A stretch of DNA of 5,344 bases from DATELY01 sp040513115 (lineage in GTDB: Bacteria > Pseudomonadota > Gammaproteobacteria > Steroidobacterales > Steroidobacteraceae): positions 1 through 5,344 of the forward strand of contig JBEVDW010000066.1 in the NCBI GenBank assembly GCA_040513115.1, in the 5' to 3' direction. Position numbers and translations under genes: made by a program. The notes beneath the pieces were generated by a model, which was not told where the DNA came from, searched no databases, and saw only the letters and a list, made by a program, of their open reading frames with translations. Below are positions 5,207 to 5,344 of this stretch, one piece after another (position 1 is the stretch's first letter; each line of letters starts with the position of its first letter).

Positions 5207-5344
5207 AGTCCAAAGCTGCGCGCTCCACGGGCCCGTTGAGCGCGCAGGAGTTGAGTCGGATCGATGCCTGGTGGCGCGCGTGTAACTACCTCGCGGTCGG
5301 CATGATCTACCTGCAAGACAATCCGCTGCTGCGCGAGCCGTTGC
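5182..5344 (+). CDS. xfp: Phosphoketolase (Xfp family), N-terminal fragment, 3' truncated
   Basis: Only the first 54 residues are inside the window. After a variable, low-complexity lead (residues 2-18) comes LSAQELSRIDAWWRACNYLA (19-38) and then VGMIYLQDNPLLREPL (39-54). This closely matches the conserved N-terminus of xylulose-5-phosphate/fructose-6-phosphate phosphoketolases, typically a WRAANYLSVGQIYL..NPLLREPL block. These are cytoplasmic, thiamine-diphosphate-dependent enzymes that use phosphate to split xylulose 5-phosphate (and often fructose 6-phosphate) into acetyl phosphate plus glyceraldehyde 3-phosphate or erythrose 4-phosphate. Full-length members have about 800 residues, so the catalytic residues are not visible here. 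Substrate preference cannot be decided. The gene is separated from sppA by 268 bases and is probably its own transcription unit; an acetate kinase or phosphotransacetylase gene downstream would fit but is beyond the edge. Confidence 0.88.
   Translation, partial: MATATSVVKSKAARSTGPLSAQELSRIDAWWRACNYLAVGMIYLQDNPLLREPL

Noticed and set aside
4951..5316. A 121-codon minus-strand open frame across the sppA-xfp spacer
   Set aside because: It runs through the phosphoketolase start and all the palindromes, shows no recognisable domain, and is most easily explained as chance in GC-rich DNA.
1..5344. CRISPR arrays, tRNA or rRNA genes, insertion sequences, phage or defence genes
   Set aside because: I found no regularly spaced direct repeats, no tRNA-like cloverleaf, no transposase or integrase motifs and no terminal inverted repeats. 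The gene content is housekeeping.

Overview
The window looks like ordinary chromosomal DNA from a GC-rich Gram-negative bacterium. A proteobacterium, probably a gammaproteobacterium, is the best guess. The evidence is the rpsP-rimM-trmD-rplS gene order, TrmD and L19 sequences that align closely and almost without gaps to their E. coli counterparts, and a long (67K-type) SppA with an N-terminal membrane anchor. A lineage such as the Steroidobacteraceae or Nevskiales is possible, but this is inference only; no phylogeny could be run.

Region 1 (1-1895) is the translation operon. It holds the 3' end of rpsP (ribosomal protein S16), rimM (30S maturation factor), trmD (tRNA m1G37 methyltransferase, overlapping rimM by 11 bases) and rplS (ribosomal protein L19). 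A strong Rho-independent terminator with a perfect 12-bp stem closes it. The operon pairs two structural ribosomal proteins with two low-abundance factors for ribosome assembly and reading-frame fidelity. rimM starts with GTG and has no clear Shine-Dalgarno (SD) sequence, which fits low expression of the middle genes.

Region 2 (1975-4913) is a two-gene unit. The first gene encodes an exported beta-propeller protein of the PQQ-dependent sugar dehydrogenase / sorbosone dehydrogenase type. Its stop overlaps the start of sppA (signal peptide peptidase, protease IV) by 4 bases as ATGA, so the two are probably translationally coupled. Both products act at or beyond the cytoplasmic membrane.

Region 3 (4914-5181) is a 268-base intergenic stretch that is unusually rich in symmetry. 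It has a perfect inverted repeat across the sppA stop, a perfect 11-bp-arm palindrome without a T-tract, an 8-bp hairpin that is part of a three-copy ACAYCACG cluster, and several weaker mutually exclusive stems. I recognise no known riboswitch class in it. Just upstream of the next gene is a 16-codon ORF with a good SD; it ends in four consecutive prolines and overlaps that gene's start out of frame.

Region 4 (5182-5344) is the N-terminus of a phosphoketolase (Xfp family, thiamine-diphosphate dependent), cut off by the window end.

Most of the window is conserved housekeeping sequence. The only part that might hold undescribed biology is the leader region in front of the phosphoketolase gene.
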